From assembly GCA_038380435.1 (NCBI GenBank), contig JAWZYU010000034.1, positions 41,106,901 through 41,170,900 of the forward strand: a DNA stretch of 64,000 bases. The letters are read 5' to 3'. Positions 18,833 to 32,900 of this stretch are shown here, piece after piece. Positions within the stretch are counted from its first letter, which is position 1. Each line of letters starts with the position of its first letter. The stretch is from Ryuthela nishihirai (Eukaryota > Arthropoda > Arachnida > Araneae > Heptathelidae). A program made the position numbers and the translations under genes. The notes beneath the pieces are model-generated. The model searched no databases. It was not told the DNA's origin and saw only the letters and a list, made by a program, of their open reading frames with translations.

Positions 18833-21800
18833 CCACAATCCCAGTCCTCTGTACTAGTCTCTTCTTTACTATTTCATATTTTTACAATCCCAGTCCTCTG
18901 TACTAGTCCCTTCTTTAATATTTCATATTTTTACAATTCCAGTCCTCTGTACTAGTCTCTTCTTTACTATTTCATATTTTTACAATCCCAGTCCTCTGTA
19001 CTAGTCTCTGCTTTACTATTTCATATTTTTACAATCCCAGTCCTCTGTACTAGTCTCTTCTTTACAATTTCATATTTTTACAATCCCAGTCCTCTGTACT
19101 AGTCTCTTCTTTACTATTTCATGTTTTTACAATCCCAGTCCTCTGTACTAGTCTCTTCTTTACTATTTCATATTTTTACAATCCCAGTCCTCAGTACTAG
19201 TCTCTTCTTTACTATTTCATATTTTTACACTCCCAGTCCTCTGTACTAGTCTCTTCCTTACTATTTCATATTTTTAAAATCCCAGTCCTCTGTACTAGTC
19301 TCTTCTTTACTATTTCATATTTTTAAAATCCCAGTCCTCTGTACTAGTCTCTTCTTTACTATTTCATATTTTTACAATCCCAGTCCTCTGTACTAGTCTC
19401 TTCTTTACTATTTCATATTTTTACAATCCCAGTCCTCTGTACTAGTCTCTTCCTTACTATTTCATATTTTTATAATCCCAGTCCTCTATACTAGTCTCTT
19501 CTTTACTATTTCATATTTTTACAATTCCAGTCCTCTGTACTAGTCTCTTCTTTACTATTTCATATTTTTACAATCCCAGTCCTCTGTACTAGTCTCTTCT
19601 TTACTATTTCATATTTCTACAATCCCAGCCCTCTGTACTAGTCTCTCCTTTACTATTTCATATTTTTACAATCCCAGTCCTCTGTACTAGTCTCTTCTTT
19701 ACTATTTCATATTTTTACAATCCCAGTCCTCTGTACTAGTCTCTTCTTTACTATTTCATATTTTTATAATCCCAGCCCTCTGTACTAGTCTCTGCTTTAC
19801 TATTTCATATTTTTACAATCCCAGTCTTCTGTACTAGTCTCCTCTTTACTATTTCATATTTTTACAATCCCAGTCCTCTGTACTAATCTCTTCCTTACTA
19901 TTTCATATTTTTACAATCCCAGTCCTGTGTACTAGTCTCCTCTTTACTATTTCATATTTTTACAATCCCAGTCCTCTGTACTAGTCTCCTCTTTACTATT
20001 TCATATTTTTACAATCCCAGTCCTCTGTACTAGTCTCTTCCTTACTATTTCATATTTTTACAATCCCAGTCCTCTGTACTAGTCTCTTCTTTACTGTTTC
20101 ATATTTTTACAATCCCAGTCCTCTGTACTAGTCTCTTCTTTACTATTTGATATTTTTACAATCCCACTAATCTGTACTAGTCTCTTCTTTGCTGTTTCAT
20201 ATTTTTACAATTCCAGTCCTCTGTACTAGTCTCTTCTTTACTATTTGATATTTTTACAATCCCACTAATCTGTACTAGTCTCTTCTTTGCTGTTTCATAT
20301 TTTTACAATTCCAGTCCTCTGTACAAGTCTCTTCTTTACTATTTCATATTTTTACAATCCCAGACTCTGTACTAGTCTCTTCTTTACTACTTCATACTTT
20401 TGCAATCCCAGTCTTCTGTACTAGTCTCTTCTTTACTACTTCATATTTTTACAATCCCAGTCCTCTGTACTAGTCTCTTCTTTACTACTTCATATTTTTA
20501 CAATCCCAGTCCTCTGTACTAGTCTCTTCTTTACTATTTCATATTTTTACAATCCCAGTCCTCTGTACTAGTCTCTCCTTTACTGTTTCATATTTTTATA
20601 ATTCCAGTCCTCTGTACTAGTCACTTCTTTACTGTTTCTTTTTTTACAATCCCAGTCCTCTATACTAGTCTCCTCTTTACTATTTCATATTTTTACAATC
20701 CCAGTTCTCTGTACTAGTTTCTTCTTTACTATTTCATATTTTTACAATCCCAGTCCTCTGTACTAGTCTCTTCTTTACTATTTCATATTTTTACAATCCC
20801 AGTCCTCTGTACTAGTCTCTTTCTTACTATTTCATATTTTTATAATCCCAGTCCTCTGTACTAGTCTCTTCTTTACTATTTCATATTTTTACAATTCCAG
20901 TCCTCTGTACTAGTCTCTTCTTTACTATTTCATATTTTTACAATCCCAGTCCTCTGTACTAGTCTCTTCTTTACTATTTCACATTTTTACAATCCCAGTC
21001 CTCTGTACTAGTCTCTCCTTTACTGTTTCATATTTTTATAATTCCAGTCCTCTGTACTAGTCTCTTCTTTACTGTTTCATTTTTTTAGAATCCCAGTCCT
21101 CTGTACTAGTCTCCTCTTTACTATTTCATATTTTTACAATCCCAGTCCTCTATACTAGTCTCTTCTTTACTATTTCATATTTTTACAATCCCAGTCTTCT
21201 GTACTACTCTCTTCTTTACTACTTCATATTTTTACAATCCCAGTCCTCTGTACTAGTCTCTCCTTTACTGTTTCATATTTTTATAATTCCAGTCCTCTGT
21301 ACTAGTCTCTTCTTTACTGTTTCATTTTTTTACAATCCCAGTCCTCTATACTAGTCTCCTCTTTACTATTTCATATTTTTACAATCCCAGTTCTCTGTAC
21401 TAGTTTCTTCTTTACTATTTCATATTTTTACAATCCCAGTCCTCTGTACTAGTCTCTTCTTTACTATTTCATATTTTTACAATCCCAGTCCTCTGTACTA
21501 GTCTCTTTCTTACTATTTCATATTTTTATAATCCCAGTCCTCTGTACTAGTCTCTTCTTTACTATTTCATATTTTTACAATCCCAGTCCTCTGTACTAGT
21601 CTCTTCTTTACTATTTCATGTTTTTACAATCCCAGTCCTCTGTACTAGTCTCTTCTTTACTATTTCATATTTTTACAATCCCAGTCCTCAGTACTAGTCT
21701 CTTCTTTACTATTTCATATTTTTACAATCCCAGTCCTCTGTACTAGTCTCTTCTTTACTATTTCATATTTTTACAATCCCAGTCCTCTGTACTAGTCTCT

Positions 21801-24800
21801 TCTTTACTATTTCATATTTTTACAATCCCAGTCCTCTGTACTAGTCTCTTCTTTACTATTTCATATTTTTACAATCCCAGTCCTCTGTACTAGTCTCTTC
21901 TTTACTATTTCATATTTTTACAATCCCAGTCCTCTGTACTAGTCTCTTCCTTACTATTTCATATTTTTATAATCCCAGTCCTCTATACTAGTCTCTTCTT
22001 TACTATTTCATATTTTTACAATTCCAGTCCTCTGTACTAGTCTCTTCTTTACTATTTCATATTTTTACAATCCCAGTCCTCTGTACTAGTCTCTTCTTTA
22101 CTATTTCATATTTCTACAATCCCAGCCCTCTGTACTAGTCTCTGCTTTACTATTTCATATTTTTACAATCCCAGTCCTCTGTACTAGTCTCTTCTTTACT
22201 ATTTCATATTTTTACAATCCCAGTCCTCTGTACTAGTCTCTTCTTTACTATTTCATATTTTTATAATCCCAGCCCTCTGTACTAGTCTCTGCTTTACTAT
22301 TTCATATTTTTACAATCCCAGTCTTCTGTACTAATCTCTTCCTTACTATTTCATATTTTTACAATCCCAGTCCTGTGTACTAGTCTCCTCTTTACTATTT
22401 CATATTTTTACAATCCCAGTCCTCTGTACTAGTCTCCTCTTTACTATTTCATATTTTTACAATCCCAGTCCTCTGTACTAGTCTCTTCTTTACTGTTTCA
22501 TATTTTTACAATCCCAGTCCTCTGTACTAGTCTCTTCTTTACTATTTGATATTTTTACAATCCCACTAATCTGTACTAGTCTCTTCTTTGCTGTTTCATA
22601 TTTTTACAATTCCAGTCCTCTGTACTAGTCTCTTCTTTACTATTTGATATTTTTACAATCCCACTAATCTGTACTAGTCTCTTCTTTGCTGTTTCATATT
22701 TTTACAATTCCAGTCCTCTGTACTAGTCTCTTCTTTACTATTTCATATTTTTACAATCCCAGACTCTGTACTAGTCTCTTCTTTACTACTTCATACTTTT
22801 GCAATCCCAGTCTTCTGTACTAGTCTCTTCTTTACTACTTCATATTTTTACAATCCCAGTCCTCTGTACTAGTCTCTTCTTTACTACTTCATATTTTTAC
22901 AATCCCAGTCCTCTGTACTAGTCTCATCTTTACTATTTCATATTTTTATAATTCCAGTCCTCTGTACTAGTCTCTTCTTTACTGTTTCTTTTTTTACAAT
23001 CCCAGTCCTCTATACTAGTCTCCTCTTTACTATTTCATATTTTTACAATCCCAGTTCTCTGTACTAGTTTCTTCTTTACTATTTCATATTTTTACAATCC
23101 CAGTCCTCTGTACTAGTCTCTTCTTTACTATTTCATATTTTTACAATCCCAGTCCTCTGTACTAGTCTCTTTCTTACTATTTCATATTTCTATAATCCCA
23201 GTCCTCTGTACTAGTCTCTTCTTTACTATTTCATATTTTTACAATTCCAGTCCTCTGTACTAGTCTCTTCTTTACTATTTCATATTTTTACAATCCCAGT
23301 CCTGTGTACTAGTCTCCTCTTTACTATTTCATATTTTTACAATCCCAGTCCTCTGTACTAGTCTCCTCTTTACTATTTCATATTTTTACAATCCCAGTCC
23401 TCTGTACTAGTCTCTTCCTTACTATTTCATATTTTTACAATCCCAGTCCTCTGTACTAGTCTCTTCTTTACTGTTTCATATTTTTACAATCCCAGTCCTC
23501 TGTACTAGTCTCTTCTTTACTATTTGATATTTTTACAATCCCACTAATCTGTACTAGTCTCTTCTTTGCTGTTTCATATTTTTACAATTCCAGTCCTCTG
23601 TACTAGTCTCTTCTTTACTATTTGATATTTTTACAATCCCACTAATCTGTACTAGTCTCTTCTTTACTATTTCATATTTTTACAATCCCAGTCCTCTGTA
23701 CTAGTCTCTTCTTTACTATTTCATATTTTTACAATCCCAGTCCTCTGTACTAGTCTCTTTCTTACTATTTCATATTTTTATAATCCCAGTCCTCTGTACT
23801 AGTCTCTTCTTTACTATTTCATATTTTTACAATTCCAGTCCTCTGTACTAGTCTCTTCTTTACTATTTCATATTTTTACAATCCCAGTCTTCTATACTAG
23901 TCTCTTCTTTACTATTTCATATTTTTACAATCCCAGTCCTCTGTACTAGTCTCTCCTTTACTGTTTCATATTTTTATAATTCCAGTCCTCTGTACTAGTC
24001 TCTTCTTTACTGTTTCATTTTTTAGAATCCCAGTCCTCTGTACTAGTCTCCTCTTTACTATTTCATATTTTTACAATCCCAGTCCTCTATACTAGTCTCT
24101 TCTTTACTATTTCATATTTTTACAATCCCAGTCTTCTGTACTACTCTCTTCTTTACTACTTCATATTTTTACAATCCCAGTCCTCTGTACTAGTCTCTTC
24201 TTTACTATTTCATGTTTTTACAATCCCAGTCCTCTGTACTAGTCTCTTCTTTACTATTTCATATTTTTACAATCCCAGTCCTCAGTACTAGTCTCTTCTT
24301 TACTATTTCATATTTTTACAATCCCAGTCCTCTGTACTAGTCTCTTCTTTACTATTTCATATTTTTACAATCCCAGTCCTCTGTACTAGTCTCTTCCTTA
24401 CTATTTCATATTTTTACAATCCCAGTCCTCTGTACTAGTCTCTTCTTTACTGTTTCATATTTTTACAATCCCAGTCCTCTGTACTAGTCTCTTCTTTACT
24501 ATTTGATATTTTTACAATCCCACTAATCTGTACTAGTCTCTTCTTTGCTGTTTCATATTTTTATAATCCCAGTCCTCTATACTAGTCTCTTCTTTACTAT
24601 TTCATATTTTTACAATTCCAGTCCTCTGTACTAGTCTCTTCTTTACTATTTCATATTTTTACAATCCCAGTCCTCTGTACTAGTCTCTTCTTTACTATTT
24701 CATATTTCTACAATCCCAGCCCTCTGTACTAGTCTCTGCTTTACAATTTCATATTTTTACAATCCCAGTCCTCTGTACTAGTCTCTTCTTTACTATTTCA

Positions 24801-27800
24801 TATTTTTACAATCCCAGTCCTCTGTACTAGTCTCTTCTTTACTATTTCATATTTTTATAATCCCAGCCGTCTGTACTAGTCTCTGCTTTACTATTTCATA
24901 TTTTTACAATCCCAGTCTTCTGTACTAGTCTCCTCTTTACTATTTCATATTTTTACAATCCCAGTCCTCTGTACTAATCTCTTCCTTACTATTTCATATT
25001 TTTACAATCCCAGTCCTGTGTACTAGTCTCCTCTTTACTATTTCATATTTTTACAATCCCAGTCCTCTGTACTAGTCTCCTCTTTACTATTTCATATTTT
25101 TACAATCCCAGTCCTCTGTACTAGTCTCTTCCTTACTATTTCATATTTTTACAATCCCAGTCCTCTGTACTAGTCTCTTCTTTACTGTTTCATATTTTTA
25201 CAATCCCAGTCCTCTGTACTAGTCTCTTCTTTACTATTTGATATTTTTACAATCCCACTAATCTGTACTAGTCTCTTCTTTGCTGTTTCATATTTTTACA
25301 ACTCCAGTCCTCTGTACTAGTCTCTTCTTTACTATTTGATATTTTTACAATCCCACTAATCTGTACTAGTCTCTTCTTTGCTGTTTCATATTTTTGCAAT
25401 TCCAGTCCTCTGTACTAGTCTCTTCTTTACTATTTCATATTTTTACAATCCCAGACTCTGTACTAGTCTCTTCTTTACTACTTCATACTTTTGCAATCCC
25501 AGTCTTCTGTACTAGTCTCTTCTTTACTACTTCATATTTTTACAATCCCAGTCCTCTGTACTAGTCTCTTCTTTACTACTTCATATTTTTACAATCCCAG
25601 TCCTCTGTACTAGTCTCATCTTTACTATTTCATATTTTTACAATCCCAGTCCTCTGTACTAGTCTCTCCTTTACTGTTTCATATTTTTATAATTCCAGTC
25701 CTCTGTACTAGTCTCTTCTTTACTGTTTCATTTTTTTACAATCCCAGTCCTCTATACTAGTCTCCTCTTTACTATTTCATATTTTTACAATCCCAGTTCT
25801 CTGTACTAGTTTCTTCTTTACTATTTCATATTTTTACAATCCCAGTCCTCTGTACTAGTCTCTTCTTTACTATTTCATATTTTTACAATCCCAGTCCTCT
25901 GTACTAGTCTCTTTCTTACTATTTCATATTTTTATAATCCCAGTCCTCTGTACTAGTCTCTTCTTTACTATTTCATATTTTTACAATTCCAGTCCTCTGT
26001 ACTAGTCTCTTCTTTACTATTTCATATTTTTACAATCCCAGTCCTCTGTACTAGTCTCTTCTTTACTATTTCATATTTTTACAATCCCAGTCCTCTGTAC
26101 TAGTCTCTCCTTTACTGTTTCATATTTTTATAATTCCAGTCCTCTGTACTAGTCTCTTCTTTACTGTTTCATTTTTTAGAATCCCAGTCCTCTGTACTAG
26201 TCTCCTCTTTACTATTTCATATTTTTACAATCCCAGTCCTCTATACTAGTCTCTTCTTTACTATTTCATATTTTTACAATCCCAGTCTTCTGTACTACTC
26301 TCTTCTTTACTACTTCATATTTTTACAATCCCAGTCCTCTGTACTAGTCTCTACTATTTCATATATTTGCAATCCTAGTCCTCTGTACTAGTCTCTTCTT
26401 TACTATTTCATATTTTTACAATCCCAGTCCTCTGTACTAGTCTCTTCTTTACTACTTCATATTTTTACAATCCCAGTCCTCTGTACTAGTCTCTTCTTTA
26501 CTATTTCATAGTTTTGCAATCCCAGTCCTCTGTACTAGTCTCTTCTTTACTGTTTCATACTTTTACAATCCCAGTCCTCTGTACTAGTCTCCTCTTTACT
26601 ATTTCATATTTTTACAATCCCAGTCCTCTGTACTAGTCTCTTCTTTACTCTTTCATATTTTTACAATCCCAGTCCTCTGTACTAGTCTCTTCTTTACTAT
26701 TTCATATTTTTACAATCCCAGTCCTCTGTACTAGTCTCTCCTTTACTGTTTCATATTTTTATAATTCCAGTCCTCTGTACTAGTCTCTTCTTTACTGTTT
26801 CATTTTTTTACAATCCCAGTCCTCTGTACTAGTCTCCTCTTTACTATTTCATATTTTTACAATCCCAGTTCTCTGTACTAGTTTCTTCTTTACTATTTCA
26901 TATTTTTACAATCCCAGTCCTCTGTACTAGTCTCTTCTTTACTATTTCATATTTTTACAATCCCAGTCCTCTGTACTAGTCTCTTTCTTACTATTTCATA
27001 TTTTTATAATCCCAGTCCTCTGTACTAGTCTCTTCTTTACTATTTCATATTTTTACAATTCCAGTCCTCTGTACTAGTCTCTTCTTTACTATTTCATATT
27101 TTTACAATCCCAGTCCTCTGTACTAGTCTCTTCTTTACTATTTCATATTTTTACAATCCCAGCCCTCTGTACTAGTCTCTTCTTTACTACTTCATTTTTT
27201 TAGAATCCCAGTCCTCTGTACTAGTCTCTTCTTTACTATTTCATATTTTTACAATCCCAGTCCTCTGTACTAGTCTCTCCTTTACTGTTTCATATTTTTA
27301 TAATTCCAGTCCTCTGTACTAGTCTCTTCTTTACTGTTTCATTTTTTTAGAATCCCAGTCCTCTGTACAAGTCTCCTCTTTACTATTTCATATTTTTACA
27401 ATCCCAGTCCTCTGTACTAGTCTCTTCTTTACTATTTCATATTTTTACAATCCCAGTCTTCTGTACTACTCTCTTCTTTACTACTTCATATTTTTACAAT
27501 CCCAGTCCTCTGTACTAGTCTCTACTATTTCATATATTTGCAATCCTAGTCCTCTGTACTAGTCTCTTCTTTACTATTTCATATTTTTACAATCCCAGTC
27601 CTCTGTACTAGTCTCTTCTTTACTACTTCATATTTTTACAATCCCAGTCCTCTGTACTAGTCTCTTCTTTACTATTTCATAGTTTTGCAATCCCAGTCCT
27701 CTGTACTAGTCTCTTCTTTACTGTTTCATACTTTTACAATCCCAGTCCTCTGTAGTAGTCTCCTCTTTACTATTTCATATTTTTACAATCCCAGTCCTGT

Positions 27801-29929
27801 GTACTAGTCTCTTCTTTACTATTTCATATTTTTACAATCCCAGTCCTCTGTACTAGTCTCTTCTTTACTATTCATATTTTTACAATCCCAGTCCTCTGTA
27901 CTAGTCTCTTCTTTACTATTTCATATTTTTACAATCCCAGACCTCTGTACTAGTTTCTTCTTTACTATTTCATATTTTTACAATCCCAGTCTTCTGTACT
28001 ACTCTCTTCTTTACTACTTCATATTTTTACAATCCCAGTCCTCTGTACTAGTCTCTACTATTTCATATATTTGCAATCCTAGTCCTCTGTACTAGTCTCT
28101 TCTTTACTATTTCATATTTTTACAATCCCAGCCGTCTGTACTAGTCTCTGCTTTACTATTTCATATTTTTACAATCCCAGTCTTCTCTACTAGTCTCCTC
28201 TTTACTATTTCATATTTTTACAATCCCAGTCCTCTGTACTAATCTCTTCCTTACTATTTCATATTTTTACAATCCCAGTCCTGTGTACTAGTCTCCTCTT
28301 TACTATTTCATATTTTTACAATCCCAGTCCTCTGTACTAGTCTCCTCTTTACTATTTCATATTTTTACAATCCCAGTCCTCTGTACTAGTCTCTTCCTTA
28401 CTATTTCATATTTTTACAATCCCAGTCCTCTGTACTAGTCTCTTCTTTACTGTTTCATATTTTTACAATCCCAGTCCTCTGTACTAGTCTCTTCTTTACT
28501 ATTTGATATTTTTACAATCCCACTAATCTGTACTAGTCTCTTCTTTGCTGTTTCATATTTTTACAATTCCAGTCCTCTGTACTAGTCTCTTCTTTACTAT
28601 TTGATATTTTTACAATCCCACTAATCTGTACTAGTCTCTTCTTTGCTGTTTCATATTTTTACAATTCCAGTCCTCTGTACTAGTCTCTTCTTTACTATTT
28701 CATATTTTTACAATCCCAGACTCTGTACTAGTCTCTTCTTTACTACTTCATACTTTTGCAATCCCAGTCTTCTGTACTAGTCTCTTCTTTACTACTTCAT
28801 ATTTTTACAATCCCAGTCCTCTGTACTAGTCTCTTCTTTACTACTTCATATTTTTACAATCCCAGTCCTCTGTACTAGTCTCATCTTTACTATTTCATAT
28901 TTTTACAATCCCAGTCCTCTGTACTAGTCTCTCCTTTACTGTTTCATATTTTTATAATTCCAGTCCTCTGTACTAGTCTCTTCTTTACTGTTTCATTTTT
29001 TTACAATCCCAGTCCTCTATACTAGTCTCCTCTTTACTATTTCATATTTTTACAATCCCAGTTCTCTGTACTAGTTTCTTCTTTACTATTTCATATTTTT
29101 ACAATCCCAGTCCTCTGTACTAGTCTCTTCTTTACTATTTCATATTTTTACAATCCCAGTCCTCTGTACTAGTCTCTTTCTTACTATTTCATATTTTTAT
29201 AATCCCAGTCCTCTGTACTAGTCTCTTCTTTACTATTTCATATTTTTACAATTCCAGTCCTCTGTACTAGTCTCTTCTTTACTATTTCATATTTTTACAA
29301 TCCCAGTCCTCTGTACTAGTCTCTTCTTTACTATTTCATATTTTTACAATCCCAGTCCTCTGTACTAGTCTCTCCTTTACTGTTTCATATTTTTATAATT
29401 CCAGTCCTCTGTACTAGTCTCTTCTTTACTGTTTCATTTTTTAGAATCCCAGTCCTCTGTACTAGTCTCCTCTTTACTATTTCATATTTTTACAATCCCA
29501 GTCCTCTATACTAGTCTCTTCTTTACTATTTCATATTTTTACAATCCCAGTCTTCTGTACTACTCTCTTCTTTAGTACTTCATATTTTTACAATCCCAGT
29601 CCTCTGTACTAGTCTCTACTATTTCATATATTTGCAATCCTAGTCCTCTGTACTAGTCTCTGCTTTACTATTTCATATTTTTACAATCCCAGTCCTCTGT
29701 ACTAGTCTCTTCTTTACTACTTCATATTTTTACAATCCCAGTCCTCTGTACTAGTCTCTTCTTTACTATTTCATAGTTTTGCAATCCCAGTCCTCTGTAC
29801 TAGTCTCTTCTTTACTGTTTCATACTTTTACAATCCCAGTCCTCTGTACTAGTCTCCTCTTTACTATTTCATATTTTTACAATCCCAGTCCTCTGTACTA
29901 GTCTCTTCTTTACTCTTTCATATTTTTAC

Positions 29930-32900
29930 AATCCCAGTCCTCTGTACTAGTCTCTTCTTTACTATTTCATATTTTTACAATCCCAGTCCTCTGTACTAGT
30001 CTCTCCTTTACTGTTTCATATTTTTATAATTCCAGTCCTCTGTACTAGTCTCTTCTTTACTGTTTCATTTTTTTACAATCCCAGTCCTCTGTACTAGTCT
30101 CCTCTTTACTATTTCATATTTTTACAATCCCAGTTCTCTGTACTAGTTTCTTCTTTACTATTTCATATTTTTACAATCCCAGTCCTCTGTACTAGTCTCT
30201 TCTTTACTATTTCATATTTTTACAATCCCAGTCCTCTGTACTAGTCTCTTTCTTACTATTTCATATTTTTATAATCCCAGTCCTCTGTACTAGTCTCTTC
30301 TTTACTATTTCATATTTTTACAATTCCAGTCCTCTGTACTAGTCTCTTCTTTACTATTTCATATTTTTACAATCCCAGTCCTCTGTACTAGTCTCTTCTT
30401 TACTATTTCATATTTTTACAATCCCAGTCTTCTGTACTACTCTCTTCTTTACTACTTCATATTTTTACAATCCCAGTCCTCTGTACTAGTCTCTACTATT
30501 TCATATATTTGCAATCCTAGTCCTCTGTACTAGTCTCTTCTTTACTATTTCATATTTTTACAATCCCAGTCCTCTGTACTAGTCTCTTCTTTACTACTTC
30601 ATATTTTTACAATCCCAGTCCTCTGTACTAGTCTCTTCTTTACTATTTCATAGTTTTGCAATCCCAGTCCTCTGTACTAGTCTCTTCTTTACTGTTTCAT
30701 ACTTTTACAATCCCAGTCCTCTGTAGTAGTCTCCTCTTTACTATTTCATATTTTTACAATCCCAGTCCTGTGTACTAGTCTCTTCTTTACTATTTCATAT
30801 TTTTACAATCCCAGTCCTCTGTACTAGTCTCTTCTTTACTATTCATATTTTTACAATCCCAGTCCTCTGTACTAGTCTCTTCTTTACTATTTCATATTTT
30901 TACAATCCCAGACCTCTGTACTAGTTTCTTCTTTACTATTTCATATTTTTACAATCCCAGTCTTCTGTACTACTCTCTTCTTTACTACTTCATATTTTTA
31001 CAATCCCAGTCCTCTGTACTAGTCTCTACTATTTCATATATTTGCAATCCTAGTCCTCTGTACTAGTCTCTTCTTTACTATTTCATATTTTTACAATCCC
31101 AGTCCTCTGTACTAGTCTCTTCTTTACTCTTTCATATTTTTACAATCCCAGTCCTCTGTACTAGTCTCTTCTTTACTCTTTCATATTTTTACAATCCCAG
31201 TCCTCTGTACTAGTCTCTTCTTTACTATTTCATAGTTTTACAATCCCAGTCTTCTGTACTACTCTCTTCTTTACTACTTCATATTTTTACAATCCCAGTC
31301 CTCTGTACTAGTCTCTACTATTTCATATATTTGCAATCCTAGTCCTCTGTACTAGTCTCTTCTTTACCATTTCATATTTTTACAATCCCAGTCCTCTGTA
31401 CTAGTCTCTTCTTTACTACTTCATATTTTTACAATCCCAGTCCTCTGTACTAGTCTCTTCTTTACTATTTCATAGTTTTGCAATCCCAGTCCTCTGCACT
31501 AGTCTCTTCTTTACTGTTTCATACTTTTACAATCCCAGTCCTCTGTAGTAGTCTCCTCTTTACTATTTCATATTTTTACAATCCCAGTCCTGTGTACTAG
31601 TCTCTTCTTTACTATTTCATATTTTTACAATCCCAGTCCTCTGTACTACTCTCTTCTTTACTATTCATATTTTTACAATCCCAGTCCTCTGTACTAGTCT
31701 CTTCTTTACTATTTCATATTTTTACAATCCCAGACCTCTGTACTAGTCTCTTCTTTACTATTTCATATTTTTACAATCCCAGTCCTCTGTACTAGTCTCT
31801 TCTTTACTACTTCATATTTTTACACTCCCAGACCTCTGTACTAGTCTCTTCTTTACTATTTCATATTTTTAAAATCCCAGTCCTCTGTACTAGTCTCTTC
31901 TTTACTATTTCATATTTTTACAATCCCAGTCCTCTCTACTAGTCTCTTCTTTACTATTTCATATTTTTACAATCCCAGTCCTCTGTACTAGTCTCTTCTT
32001 TACTATTTCATATTTTTACAATCCCAGTCCTCTGTACTAGTCTCTTCTTTACTATTTCATATTTTTACAATCCCAGTCCTCTGTACTAGTCTCTTCCTTA
32101 CTATTTCATATTTTTATAATCCCAGTCCTCTATACTAGTCTCTTCTTTACTATTTCATATTTTTACAATTCCAGTCCTCTGTACTAGTCTCTTCTTTACT
32201 ATTTCATATTTTTACAATCCCAGTCCTCTGTACTAGTCTCTTCTTTACTATTTCATATTTCTACAATCCCAGCCCTCTGTACTAGTCTCTGCTTTACTAT
32301 TTCATATTTTTACAATCCCAGTCCTCTGTACTAGTCTCTTCTTTACTATTTCATATTTTTACAATCCCAGTCCTCTGTACTAGTCTCTTCTTTACTATTT
32401 CATATTTTTATAATCCCAGCCCTCTGTACTAGTCTCTGCTTTACTATTTCATATTTTTACAATCCCAGTCTTCTGTACTAGTCTCCTCTTTACTATTTCA
32501 TATTTTTACAATCCCAGTCCTCTGTACTAGTCTGTTCCTTAATATTTCATATTTTTACAATCCCAGTCCTGTGTACTAGTCTCCTCTTTACTATTTCATA
32601 TTTTTACAATCCCAGTCCTCTGTACTAGTCTCCTCTTTACTATTTCATATTTTTACAATCCCAGTCCTCTGTACTAGTCTCTTCCTTACTATTTCATATT
32701 TTTACAATCCCAGTCCTCTGTACTAGTCTCTTCTTTACTGTTTCATATTTTTACAATCCCAGTCCTCTGTACTAGTCTCTTCTTTACTATTTGATATTTT
32801 TACAATCCCACTAATCTGTACTAGTCTCTTCTTTGCTGTTTCATATTTTTACAATTCCAGTCCTCTGTACTAGTCTCTTCTTTACTATTTGATATTTTTA